Notes: generated by a model not told the origin, from the sequence alone. A stretch of DNA of 64,000 nt from Dermacentor variabilis (GCF_050947875.1 NC_134573.1:71239315-71303314); one strand, 5' to 3'; shown: positions 20,376 through 31,274, counted from the first letter of the stretch. Numbers and translations: made by a program.

Positions 20376-21956
20376 TTGATTCAAAAACAGAAAAAGATAA
20401 CTAACCGTAATCTCATAACTTGCTGTGCAAGCAGCCATCTCGCACCAAGAACAGGGAACTCCAATCTAGAAACACTAGGTGCAGCTGAAGTCTCCACAGA
20501 ATTAAACCAGTCTAACGTAGAAATTTCAAAAACATTAAGCCGGGAGGAAATAAGCGTGCTTAGCAAGGGCCTAAACTTTTGACCCACAGACAACACAACT
20601 GAATTTGAGCTTCACAATGACCTTGCAGAATTTGCCCAATGAATGCGCTTTAGGCATTTTTTTGCAGACAACGTACAAGACACTGGTACGGCACCAATCG
20701 GAGCACAATCCACTTCAACTCCTGAACCAGAACAAGCCATAGAGCTTTACCGATATGTTAAAACTGTTGCTAAAGAAATTATAATCAAATCTAAGACAGC
20801 TAAGTGACCTAAAAACATAACCGCCTCAGAGAATCGTGTCGCCTCAAATCTTTGTTCCTGTAACGACATTCTCATTAAGAAAGATACGGGTGGAAGTGTA
20901 GTTACTTGGCCAGTACATAATTAGAAGCACAAGGCTTACAGTCTTTAAGCTAGACCACAATCTGACATTACCATGCACACTAACGATTACCAACAGGCTG
21001 AAATCACTTTTTGCTGATGAATTGATAACGTCAGAATTCAAATTTCTTAAACCACGCAACAAAACTGAACGCTTCCACCTCCTGCCGAAAATTCACAAAA
21101 TTCCACCCACTGGAGTATGCATCACAGAGAGTCGTGTATCATGATAGTATCAAATAACAGCCCGACAGAGAGCCTCCACATTTCTCAACCACTTTCATGG
21201 TGATTTACTCAAAACTCTTCCGTCATTTACCTGCTGCCGTGGCGTAGCGGCTATGGCGTTGCACTGCCGAGCACGGGGTCACGGGATCAAATCCCAGCTG
21301 CCACGGCCACATTTCGATGGGCTCGAAATGCAGTAATGCCTGTGTCCCATGCATTGGAGGTACATTAAAGCTCCCCTGGTGGCAGAATTGCTCTGGAGTC
21401 CCCTACTACCGCGTGCCTCATAATCAAGTTGTGGTTTTGACACATAAAACACCAGAATTCAATTCATTCTTCCGTCATTTGTGAAAGGTACCCCCTACAT
21501 ACTGAGAATTATGGAGGACATCAATACTGAGGGCACACTACCACAAAACATAATTATCGCAACACTAGGCATCATGTCCTTATATACACCAACATTCGAA
21601 TCCCCAGTTGTTTACCTTCCATAAAAGAAACTATCCAAACAAAGTGCACAAAACTCTATGGAAGTTTGTTTGTGTCTTAGATTAGTCGTCACATATAACT
21701 GTTTCGGATTTGAGGACATTTACTGCATATACATATATGGGACAAATATGGATACACTTTCTTCATCAACCTAGGCAAACAGACTTATGGGGACTCTATA
21801 AACATTTCCTATCTCGCTGTACAGACAACGTATAACATGGGGGCAAGGTCAGGAGAGTCTAGGTAAATTTGTAGCATTCCTAAATTCTTTTCACCTAACA
21901 ATATTCACACAGGAATCTTCAACTGAACGCTTAAACCTTCTGGAGAGAACAATATA
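20376..21956 (+). mobile_element. Penelope-like element fragment (N-terminal and RT part)
   Basis: Readable pieces in order are SREEISVLSKGLNF, the N-terminal signature of Penelope-like elements; FHLLPKIHKIPPTG and NNSPTESLHI; SFVKGTPYILRIMEDINTEG (21472 onward); then the GIMSLYT equivalent of the RT motif and GFEDIYCIYIYGTNMDTL. Many stops and frameshifts show it is dead. A SINE interrupts it at 21229-21467, and the coding sense resumes exactly after the SINE's duplication. It ends at the Tigger-like terminus at 21957. Confidence 0.8.
21229..21467 (+). mobile_element. Full-length tRNA-derived SINE inside the Penelope-like element
   Basis: It has the same layout as the 6869 copy: GCCGTGGCGTAGCGGCTATGG head, GGGATCAAATCCCA B-box-like sequence, ACTACCGCGTGCCTCATAATC body and CACATAAAACACCAGAATTC end. 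A perfect 13-bp duplication, TCTTCCGTCATTT, lies at 21216-21228 and 21468-21480. It is younger than the Penelope-like element it splits. Confidence 0.92.
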
Positions 21957-23215
21957 CAGTCGAATCTCGATAATTCAAACTCGGAGGGCACCGAAAATTT
22001 GTTCGTATTAAAAGAAGGACTTGTTTTTGAAGTATTTGTGCACCGTAGCACGATGCAAGAGCAGTGCGAGTGGTGAAATATCGCAGCACACAGTGAGCGA
22101 GGACCACGAAACTGCCCATGCTGGCCAACATCCACTTCCCCATAACGGCAGAAAATTAGCCTGCTCCTCAAAGCAGGCTAAGCTGGCGCTGGCTGGGAGG
22201 CGTGCGCGCGCGGAGACCATCGAAGATGAGAGAGTTACGAGGGTGTTGAGATGGAAGGCGAGGGGAGTGTAGTTGCGAGGAAGGGCGGGAGGGAAGCATA
22301 TTTGCTTTCCCGCCAGCTTGCTGGAGGTTGCTAATTACTGCAGCCACCGAAGCAGCAGAGTTGCCGAGGCCAGGACTGGGACTCCACTGCTGCTTCCCTC
22401 TGCGTGCTTACGTGTTTCTTCCTTCGTCCACGTACAGACAGGCGCTGTGCTTACCTTCTTCCTGCATTCTTAACGCGAGTCATGTCTTATCAAGATGATG
22501 AAGTCGTTGCCGCTGATCATAATCATGTTGGTGTGCTCCTTTTTTTTGCGCCACCCCCACGTTCAAAAGACAAGGAGAATGAGGTATGAGGTGTCGCCTT
22601 CACGCCCTTGTATTCAGGGTCTGTCTCGTCATACAGAATCGGATATGGCACACTGGCTCCAACACCTTTCCATCAGGACGTCTCGGTTTAGATGCGTCAG
22701 TGTAAAAAAACAAGTGCGAATGAGACTAACCAAGCCAGCTAAAACAAGCGAGAGTGAGAGCTGACGCGAGCAGACGATAGTGTGAAACAAGCGGCCCGGC
22801 TGAACCAGATGCGAGTACGAATAGGGCGGTCGGGCGGGTCCGCCTAATACCAGTTTCCTGTGCGTTCATCACTATAGGGGCCACTCTTATTGGTCTCCTC
22901 CTATCGCGGCTTGCTTGCCACCATGGCAAGCCACAAAAAATCGGCCCAGGACCAATCCCTTGCGTGGTGCACATTTTGCAGCTAGTGCGGCTGGGGCATT
23001 ACAGCGCGACGCAGAAACGGCGACCTTGCCATTAGAGAAAGGGTAAAATTTCCAACACTTCTTTTTTTCCACACGTTGCATTGCGGGATTTCTCCTAAGC
23101 CTTTCCTCTATGGCAGGGTCAGAGCAACGCTGATCAGAGATGCCGCCGTGTGATTTGGCAAACTGCTGAGAACATTGTCAGAGCGCAGTATGTTCGAATT
23201 AATGGCATGAAAATT
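21957..23215. mobile_element. Element with Tigger-like left terminus; right end unsure
   Basis: CAGTCGAATCTCGATAATTC begins at 21957 after TA, a typical Tigger/pogo left end. The interior has a GC-rich part (about 22170-22480) that contrasts with its surroundings, and a CACACAGTGAGC...AAACTGCCCA stretch shared with the 12898 element. A GTTCGAATTAATGGCATG sequence near 23190 could be a decayed right sub-terminal region, but no clean complementary terminus plus TA was found. No transposase. Confidence 0.45.
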
Positions 23216-23239
23216 TCAGGAGTTATGTTTTTAGTGATT

Positions 23240-24060
23240 CTAAGTTGCCACATGCCAAAGTGATTCCTGTTAGGTGTAAGCATTTCAACTTGTGTATGAG
23301 GTACGATTCTACATAGTTTCTCTCACACAGTGAAAGGACCTCTGTTTGTAGTATATAGAGCCTTGCTTTAACAAATATAGTGCCATGTTCATTTAAATGG
23401 CCCGCTACTGCTTTGGGTAAATTGTGTTTTCTATCTGTGAAACGAACGTTGGTTATTATATGAATTTATTGTCCAGTCCCACATATGTATTCTTTGCTAC
23501 AAATGCTACACTCTAGACAGACTACGTTGCTTGACGTGCAAGTGAAACTTGAAGTTACCTTGTGAAGGTAATCGGATGCCGCACTTGTTACTGTAGTAGC
23601 AAATTGTGCATGTTTGCATATAGGGCACCTGGAGCGGCCATAGGGATGGGATGTTGGCTTTGTCTTTGTGCTTAGTTTGGCATGTACAAGAATGTCCTGA
23701 TAATTAGAGTTGCATCTATAAGCTACACTGGACAGGTCAGGAAATATCCCTAAGTTTGTGGTTGCTGGTGAAAATTGGGTAGTATTTATTGAGAATGTTG
23801 TTCATGTTTGGGAGTGCGTTTGAGAATTTAGAAATAAGAAGAGGCTTGGTTCTTGTGATGTAAGGAGCGGGGTCTGAGGACCTTGGTTCACTCATAGGTG
23901 TAGGCTTTTTTGAAGGCAGCGTTCAGGTGGTTCCCATTTGACAGGGCTTCTTTAAGGTGATCGAGTCTATCTATATAACCTTGGTTTTCCATACAAATGT
24001 GACAGTCATGTGGCTTGACGTTTAAAGACATCTTATTTGCAATGTCTGGGATGGTGGCTT
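23240..24060 (-). mobile_element. Penelope-like element fragment, C-terminal GIY-YIG part, inverted
   Basis: Read on the minus strand: HDCHICMENQGYIDRLDHLK; HLNAAFKKAYTYE; RCPICKHAQFATTVT; SFTCTSSNVVCLEC; then HNLPKAVAGHLNEHG and ESYLIHKLKCLH. The cysteine pattern and the final H...ESYLIHKLK block match the linker and GIY-YIG endonuclease end of Penelope-like elements. Frameshifts and stops break it. It points opposite to the RT fragment at 20376-21956, so it is either another copy or the product of an inversion. Confidence 0.75.
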
Positions 24061-24093
24061 GTATATACTAGGTATTGCTTGTCAAAAGGTTTC

Positions 24094-24325
24094 AAAATTA
24101 TGGAATTTTACGCGCCAAAACCACTTTCTGATTATGAGGCACGCTGTAGTGGAGAGCTCCAGAAATTTCGACCACCTGGGGTTCTTTAACCTGCACCTAA
24201 ATCTAAGTACACAGGTGTTTTCGCATTTTGTCCCCATCGAAATGCGGCCGCTGTGGCCAGGATTCGATCCCGCGACCTCGTGCTCAGCAGCTCAACACCA
24301 CAGCCACTGAGCAACCACGGCAGGT
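24094..24325 (-). mobile_element. Full-length tRNA-derived SINE, minus strand
   Basis: The reverse complement of the SINE layout: 3' end GCGCCAAAACCACTTTCTGA, body TGATTATGAGGCACGCTG and ACCACCTGGGGTTCTTTAA, and a B-box complement GGATTCGATCCCGCGAC. A 12-bp duplication, TCAAAAGGTTTC, is found at 24082-24093 and 24326-24337. Confidence 0.92.
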
Positions 24326-24375
24326 TCAAAAGGTTTCCTGTACAGCCATGTCTTTAGCGTCCCATTGTCAATATA

Positions 24376-24849
24376 CAGTGGAATCTCGTTAATTCAAATA
24401 CGCTTAATTCGAACTTCCGGTTTCTTCGAACTGATGCCATGGTCCCGTCAAAGTTATGTGTATTCCAAAGGGCGAAAATGCCCGGTAATTGGAACAGCCT
24501 GGTTTATACATCCTATGGATATCCATACGATTGAACTTCTGGGATCTAAACAAAATCCCAAAACTTTAATCCTATGGATGTCCGAAGGATGTTTTCTTAA
24601 AATTTTTTAGAGGGGAAATTAAAGAAAAGGGCTCTTTAGCCCCCTGAGATATCTAACAAGGGATCATCACAGTGAACTTCAGCTTCCTACGATCTCCTGG
24701 TATTTCTCCAGGCTCTTCCTCAGGCATATACATGAATCACCTAGTTAGACCTCAATAACTCTGGAACTAATAAACATATCTTCATCAAACTTTGGAGGTC
24801 CTCATAGTTCGATGGTGTGGAGGTACCCTGAAAGTTTCATCTGGATATG
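24376..24849. repeat. Tigger-like terminus followed by ATCC-rich repeat
   Basis: CAGTGGAATCTCGTTAATTC starts at 24376 after TA and is followed by CTTAATTCGAACTTCC, typical of a Tigger-family end; no matching right end was found. From about 24505 to 24600 come CCTATGGATATCC and CCTATGGATGTCCGAAGGAT, which recur at 30280-31090. Nothing coding. Confidence 0.5.
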
Positions 24850-26640
24850 TTAAAAAATAAAAAAGTTCGGTCACTAGGGTAGCCTCCCCCCTTAAATTTA
24901 GACAGGGAATTGGTTAATCGAGTAACAGTAAACTTTTTAATCACTTTACTAAAGAATGGCAGTATACATATTGGGCAGTAATTTGTTACTAAAGAATGAT
25001 CGCCTCTCTTAAAAACTGGAATTGCCTTTGCTCGTTTCAGCTCAGATGGAAAAATGACGATCCTGAATATTAAATTGATAATAAAACATAAAACATCACA
25101 TATTAGATAAGCAACTAGTTTTATGTTACTAGGATGAATATTATCAAGACCGGCACTGGTTAATTTCAGCGTGTGAATGCAATCAAGAGCCTCATGGGGA
25201 ATTGTAGGGTAACGAAAAAATGAATGTGGCACACAATTCAGTGACAAAGGACGGCTACTGATGACTGGTTTGTCCGGGAAAAAGGCATCACTGAAGGCTC
25301 TTGCTATCTCAAATGGTTGATCATATGTAATGTGATCGTTTGTGATGGTATCGTTAAATGAGAGTTGTTCATTTCTGCGCAAAAAGGAATTTAAAACTTG
25401 CCACTTTTGTCTTGAATTGCTGCTGGACTGACCAAGTTTGTGCTCATAGTAGCTCTTCCTTACATTCTTTATTTTGCTGTTGAGTGCATTGCAAAATTTT
25501 TTTATCTTGCAGAGAGGGTGACATTAAAAGGCTGCCTTTTAGTTTTTTTATATAGGTTGTCATGTTTCTGCATATTGGCTGTATGCTAGCATTTAACCAA
25601 GGGTTTGAGGAAGGGAGAGGATTTTCTTGCATTTTTTCTTGACGGTATGTGAATCGATTAATGATAACAAAATTGTGGAGAACTGAGAAAAGGCTTCTTG
25701 CGGATCATTATTTTCAAGGACAGCAGACCAGTCAGTTTGAGTCACAAATTCCAAAAAGGCATCTTTGTTCAGTACGTAGCTGAAGTATAAAATAGTGGGT
25801 GACTGCAGCTCTGAGTTGAACAAAGATAGGGTAATGATCTGTTATGTCGACATCAAGGATACCAGCCTCTGGCGGTGACGCCATGTTGCTTAGTGCATGA
25901 TCTAGTAGTGTGCCCTCATTTAGCTTATTACAATGAGTAGGTAGCGTTACCAAACTTTCAAAACCGTAACTCTGAAAGCAGTTGCTATAAAGGGAGGAGG
26001 TTGGTGAAGTTTCATCCAGAAGGTTTATATTAATATCGCCCATAATAACCACATTCTTGTTCTGAAATGATAGTTTCTCTAGGGATTCGAGGGCAGAACA
26101 AAAGTCAACGTAAGATGAAGACGGTGATCTGTAAATGCAACCAAAAATAAAGTTTCTGTTATCAGCCTGAAGGAAAGGATGATTGAATTCTAACCAAACA
26201 GATTCACAGTTTGCTAGCTTTAAGTCAAGGTCATGACGACGTTTATAGCTAAGATGTGATGATACATAAACGGCCACACTACCATGACTGCCAGTTCATC
26301 TATGACAGTATTCGGCTGAGTAGGAAGGGAAGGAAAATAAGTTTTTGTTGTCAACACTGAGCCAAGTCTCAGTAAAGCTAATGATGGTAAATTGGAAAGA
26401 GAGCATAGACAGAAGGGAATTAATGTCGTCATGGTGTTTGCACAAACTTTGTACTTTAAAATGAGTGGCCAAGCATGAACTATTATTGGATCCTGCTTAA
26501 ACATTTGTGGGAATTGGTGCTGCGATCGCAGCACTTGTTGCTTGTGATGGTTCGCCGGCCGTGGTGCTGAATTTTCCCACGTGTTTCTGTCAAATAATTC
26601 GTACACATTTATTTCTGCGAATAACAAAACTGTTGGGTTA
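24850..26640 (-). mobile_element. Inverted, 3'-truncated LINE with endonuclease and partial RT
   Basis: On the minus strand the endonuclease reads ETWLSVDNKN, then MAVYVSSHLSYKRRHDLDLK, IFGCIYRSPSSSY, NVVIMGDININLL, TLLDHALSNM and VDITDHYPIFVQLR (about 26420 down to 25815). A linker follows (SNPWLNASIQPICRNM), then RT parts LTSAGLDNIHPSNIKL, ELKRAKAIPVFKRGD and NYCPICILPFFSKV. The sequence then stops before the FADD region, so the LINE 3' end is missing. The family differs from the LINE at 8 kb. Frames are shifted at several points and it is inactive. Confidence 0.85.
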
Positions 26641-26802
26641 CTTCTTGTGAACTGCTGCTTATTTACATGTTCTCGGGTGCATGCTAGTATGTTGGTGAGG
26701 TCAAGCTTACGTCTCCGCTGTCTGTAACGATCGAAACGTTTATGCTTCTTATTAGACTATTGCTCCGATTTCGCACATTGTAACATTTTTATTGATGAAG
26801 TC

Positions 26803-26970
26803 CCGGCCACGGCGCCCACATTTTGATGAGGGCGTATTGCGAAAACACCTGTGTACTTAGATTTAGGTGCACGTTAAGAACCCCAGGTGGCCCAAATTAT
26901 TCCGGAGTCCGCCACTATGGTGTGCGTCATAATAAGATTGTGGTTTTGGCATGTAAAACCCAATAATAAT
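26803..26970 (+). mobile_element. 5'-truncated tRNA-derived SINE
   Basis: Begins in the B-box tail (GTCCCGGCCACGGCGCCCAC) and continues with TTAGATTTAGGTGCACGTTA, CCCCAGGTGGCCCAAATT, CGCCACTATGGTGTGCGTC and GTGGTTTTGGCATGTAAAAC, ending in AATAATAATAAA. The tRNA A-box part is absent. Confidence 0.8.
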
Positions 26971-28081
26971 AAATTTGTTTAGTAATGGAGACCGTTTGTC
27001 TCTTTTAACTGTTAACTAAATTCCTGTTGGGTGATTTACCGTGTCACTTAAGCTTCATCTACCGTTCGAGTTTTCTTTGCGTAACCACAGTTCCAAGAGC
27101 AATTGTACAACCGCGGATGTTCCGAATAACGGAACTATATTGTAGGCATCTGTATTTCAATGGCAGCATCTCTTACACTGGCTGGTTGACCAAACCGTGC
27201 TGCTTCAGTTTTCTTCTCTCATTTGCTATCATTTGGGTCACCATATGTTCTGACGTGCGTGCGCGACGTACTGGACAAGATTACAAAACTGTTGCATCCT
27301 CATATCGTCATTGCATTTTTAGTGAAGCTATATAGTCGACATTCGGCTAATCTTTTTTTTTTGGTATTTCGATCAAAATTTCGCTGATGCGGACGTGCGT
27401 CGCAGTGGGTTGTTGCTTCGTGAGTGCTATTCCTGTGCAGCTGTAGTGTCGAAGGTCACGTTAACTTGGCTCTGGAAACGCCTTGTAGCTGGAAGCAGCA
27501 AGAAGCGATCGCTTGTCGCTCCTGCCCCGCTTCATCATGCCAGCATTCATGCAGCGCTTTTACCGTCAGCGAGACGTGTTCATATTTGTCTTTGCGCATG
27601 ACATCAAGTTTGTTGATTTAACAAGGAAGCAAAGGTTTACTGTAATTTACACTGGCGATAACATGTACAGCTGCTTAAATATAGCTGTCTGGTAATTTGC
27701 TGTCGTAATCGCTGCTTCGCTTTTCAGACGAAACTGCCACATTTTTTATTGTTAACAGCTCGCTTGACATAGCTATGCTGACATAGAGACTAGGAGAATT
27801 CCTTTTGTCTTTGTACAGAGTTGAAATCATTACAACTTCTTTTTTGAGAACTGTTAGCTCAGTGAGTTTGTATTAAACCACAAGAAAGCAAAGTGGCTGC
27901 CAGAACCTGCGGATTGCTGCTAAAGGTGCATGTTATTACCATGGACATGGTGGGTAGAAATTTTCATACATATTTCTAACACGTTTTTATTGCATACTTT
28001 ACAGCCACGCTGTGTTCCTGCCATCAGCCTGGTGTCACTTTGAGTCGACATCATTCTTCGTTGATGATCAGCACAGAATTA
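26971..28081. other. Non-coding region with a CpG-richer pocket
   Basis: No gene is assigned. The stretch 27380-27620 is richer in CpG than its surroundings and contains short open frames on the + strand. Nothing in them is recognisable and no splice-consistent exon could be defended. It could be a promoter-like island or an old repeat. Confidence 0.35.
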
Positions 28082-29610
28082 AACAAGCCCACGGAAATCT
28101 GCTTTAGTACCTCTCACTTTAACAGTGCATTTTCGTGTCTGCAACCATTGGAACCGATCCTGCAGGATGAGTACTAAATTGTCTAGCGTACCCGTGATCT
28201 CTTTTTTTCTGCATCTGCAACCACGGATGAAAGGCTGCACCCAGCGTGTGGTAACTTCCTTATGGGCTGATGCACCTGTGAACTCTGGGTTAATTTTTGT
28301 CTCTGGGACTGTTCAAGCAAGTCCACAGAAATGCCCGACTAAATTTCTTAGTACATGTGAACTGCAATGTAGTTGTCTGCGACCACTGAGCCAGCCTGCA
28401 GTGAGCCTTAGTAAAATGTTTAGTCGCCAAGATACCTGTGATCTCTTCAGAAGTATTTGTATCTGCTGCCATGGAAGAACAGCCACGCTCTGCCTCTGGT
28501 AACTTCCACCGAGACTGTCTGATACCCGTGAATTTTTAGGATGAACTTGTGTTTGTGTGTGGCCGCTGAAGCAAGCCCACACAAATCCTCTGTTAGCTTT
28601 TGGCACGGGTGAACTCACATAATGCATTTTTCTGTCTATGACTGCTGAAGTGAGCATGCTGCAAGCCTTTAGTTAATTGTGTAGTCACCAAGGTACCTGT
28701 GACGGCTTCGGCAACATTTGGCTGCAACCACGGAAAGGTTGCATTCAGCTTCTGTTTACTTGCTGAGAGGCCTTTGAGCCTGTGAACACTTACAGTGAAG
28801 TTATGTTTGGGACCACTCAAGTACAGCAAGTATCTTGTAACTTCTAGAACCTGTGAAATCAGTTTGGTTTTGTGCCGAAGCAAGTGTCTTGCAACTGCTT
28901 TTTTATCTGTGAACTCTCCAGTAATGTTCGTGTTTGCAACTGCTTAAGTGATCCTTTAGTGACCTTATTAATGCCCAGTGTTACTATCAAGTCGTTAGTA
29001 TACTTTTACTGTGTGTGAAATAGGCCAGCAGAAAGTCTGGAATAGCTTCCCTCATGGCTAAGACACCTGTGAACTTTCCAGCAAATAGTGAATTTATGTG
29101 CCTGCGATCATTGAAGTGAGACAGCCCGCAGTAGCCCTCCTACTAATTCCTTTCTACCCCCCACCCTTGCAGAGGGGTTTTAAAGTTCTTTTACTCACCG
29201 AGGTGCATCTGCAAATTATTATCTCAACTGAAATGGTCTCATCACTACACAAAAGTGTCACTGTTTGCTCTGGTGACCTTTACCAAAAGTTGTTATGGAT
29301 GCATAGCGCATTTGCTCTATAAATGAATGATCATACAGCAGCTGTTTGTGTCTATATATGACTACTGAACTAGTCTCAAGTAATTTTGTGAATGCCTAAT
29401 GTAGTTGTGACATCTTTAGCATAACTCGTGTTAGTGTACGTAACTGCTGAATATGGCCTAGGGAAAGGCTCTGGCAACTTAAAGTGGCTAACAGATCCAA
29501 ACTGTTCAGCAAATTTTGCATTGATGTGCCCGCGATTACGGAAGTGAGCCCACAGCAAGCCTCGTGATAACTTCAGTAGTGGCGCCACTGTGAATTCTTA
29601 AATTTTCTTG
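28082..29610 (+). repeat. Degenerate tandem array, ~85-bp subunit with ~250-bp superperiod
   Basis: A diverged unit recurs with the anchors ACCTGTGAACTC, TGTNTGCGACCACTGAAG and GAGCCNGCAGTAAGCCTTTAGT. ACC(T/C)GTGA-type anchors fall near 28190, 28275, 28355, 28434, 28526, 28606, 28694, 28779 and 28850, spacing roughly 70-92 bp. Longer units fit better: those ending GTGATCTC at 28201 and 28445, and GTGACGGC near 28706, are 244 and about 261 bp long. Each starts TTC...ATTTG.ATCTGC..CCA.GGA and contains three subunits. From about 28900 the order breaks down, but recognisable units recur near 29060 and 29500. No coding frame runs through it. Confidence 0.7.
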
Positions 29611-30249
29611 CTACCCAAGGTGCATTTGTAAGCAGTTTAATTCATGCACACTTTTATTAACCATGGTGCATCATAAATAACTCCTAATGGCTGAGCTTGT
29701 ATGATGATATTATTGAGTTTTATTTGTTTGCAATGATGTGCTTTACTGAAGACTGCTGAATGCATTTGAGAGTTGAACTCGTGATGTTCCTGCAACTGTT
29801 TTATTGAAATAAATGCCGTATTTTTAATGAGATTGTCAAATGATTCAGCAGCCTGCAAAACTTAGTTCTGTAGCTTCGTCCCTGTTAGCACAGAAAAGTA
29901 CAGGTTGCATGTCTATATGTTTCGAATTAATGCATTTTTATCAAGTTGTATGTAATGTATTAGCTTACCGTAGCAGGGAATCTTGTGCATAGTGCTTAGT
30001 TGCACTGCAGCCTTCTTTTAACATGCTTTGAGATGCAGTAAGCTGTATTCGACCTGTCTCCTGGTACTTCAGCTTTTACATGACAAAAATGTTTGGGCGC
30101 CTTATCAGACTGCTGGGATAGGTATTCAAGAGCCATGCAGTTCCTTTTCCTCATTGCCCCACAAGCCAACACAAAACCAGGCCACGCTTACCTTGTTAAT
30201 AGTATGTAAAATGCAGCGGGCTTGCTGCACTACTAGGGCACATTCTGAG
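29611..30249. other. Non-coding, no feature seen
   Basis: AT-rich sequence after the tandem array. No exon, terminal repeat or RNA gene was recognised. Confidence 0.4.
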
Positions 30250-31090
30250 GAACATCCCAATTATGGTTATTTATAATCAATATGGATGCCCTATGGATAT
30301 TCTAAATCCACAACCAAATGTTACAGAAGCGTCCTACGTCCTAACAAAAATGTCCTTAGGATGTACTCAGGATTAGCAATAAAAATAATCCATATTTAAA
30401 GGGACACTAAAGTGAAAAATGATTTCTTCTGCATCAGTAAATTACCGTTATACAACACCAAAAACACCACTCTTACAACGATAAGACGTTTGTTAAGCCA
30501 GAAAAAGCGCAAGAACGAAATACGAGTGGTGACGCCTGCTTAAGTTCCCGCACCTGGGGGCTGTGACGTCTTGGATTTTGATGGCATCTTCTAGGGCCTA
30601 CTAATTATATATAGCGGTACAGATTGACTACATCGTGTTCTAAAGGAACCAAATATTAAACATGGCAAGTTTCGGGAACCTTTATTCAGTCATCACCGCC
30701 CAAATGCGAAAACATACTTTGGAATCCCTGACGTCACGCTGACGCACCGGCGCTGGGGTTTCGGCGCGAAATTCAAATACTGATACTTGGACCTTCATTT
30801 TCTCATATAATAATCAAACAATTTTTTTGAAATGACTGCCTGCAGGGTTCTCAAACAATGCTTCAATAGTCTAAACTGATTTATTGTTTTGCTTTAGTGT
30901 CCCTTTAAACATAGCTTGGACGTCCGAATATCCATTATGACATTCAAGGGACGTTTCTATGAACGCCAATTTGCGTGCATGGGACGATCCCATGGACATC
31001 CAAGAATGATCCACAAGCTTCTTAGATATGTCCTAGGGACATTCAAATGTCCCATTTCAGGTCTCTGCTGGACATCTGTAGGACATTGAC
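30250..31090. repeat. GGAC/ATCC-rich repeat split by a MITE
   Basis: Both sides of the MITE at 30400-30904 are dense in GGATGCCC, GGATATTC, TCCTTAGGATGT, GGACGTCC, GGGACGATCCC, ATGGACATCC and GGACATTC motifs. Similar motifs occur at 24505-24600, so this is a dispersed repeat family with internal short palindromes. The MITE inserted into it later. Confidence 0.55.
30400..30904. mobile_element. TTAA-flanked MITE (piggyBac-like ends)
   Basis: The left end AGGGACACTAAAG and right end CTTTAGTGTCCCT are perfect 13-bp inverted repeats, each flanked by TTAA (30396-30399, 30905-30908). TTAA duplication is the hallmark of the piggyBac superfamily. It is 505 bp long without a transposase. Sequence identity at the tips suggests a fairly young copy. 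Confidence 0.85.
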
Positions 31091-31133
31091 AGTCCAATGG
31101 CTAGGGCAGGCTGCCTCAACGTTATCCTCACAG

Positions 31134-31274
31134 GAGGCCCGGCAGATGATTCAGTTCCTCTGGGGCTTCGTTTTCGTGAGGAACTTTCTGCTGCACTACG
31201 TGGAGCATTTAGATGCCTTGGAGAAGGATGTCGGCAAGCTTCGCATAAAGCATGCAAGGCTGGCTAGCAGCCAG
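31134..31274 (+). CDS. Candidate orphan exon, hydrophobic/coiled helix
   Basis: A 141-bp open segment lies between ATCCTCACAG (acceptor) and CAG|GTTATA (weak donor), phase 0 at both ends. It reads EARQMIQFLWGFVFVRNFLL, then HYVEHLDALEKDVGKLRIKH and ARLASSQ. Its GC content and charge pattern differ from the surrounding DNA and look protein-like: a hydrophobic helix followed by a heptad-like charged helix. No partner exons were identified nearby and no family was recognised. It may be a true internal exon of an unassigned + strand gene or a captured pseudo-exon. Confidence 0.35.

Noticed and set aside
22008..22980. Open frames on both strands around 22-23 kb
   Set aside because: They overlap in all frames in the GC-rich interior of a Tigger-like element; no domain recognised.
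27395..27695. Possible first exon at the CpG-richer pocket (MPAFMQRFYRQRDVF...)
   Set aside because: No clean donor in a consistent phase and no recognised protein; kept only as a note on composition.
28125..28883. Frames of 60-125 residues over the tandem array
   Set aside because: They differ in frame from repeat to repeat and lie on both strands, so they are by-products of the repeat.
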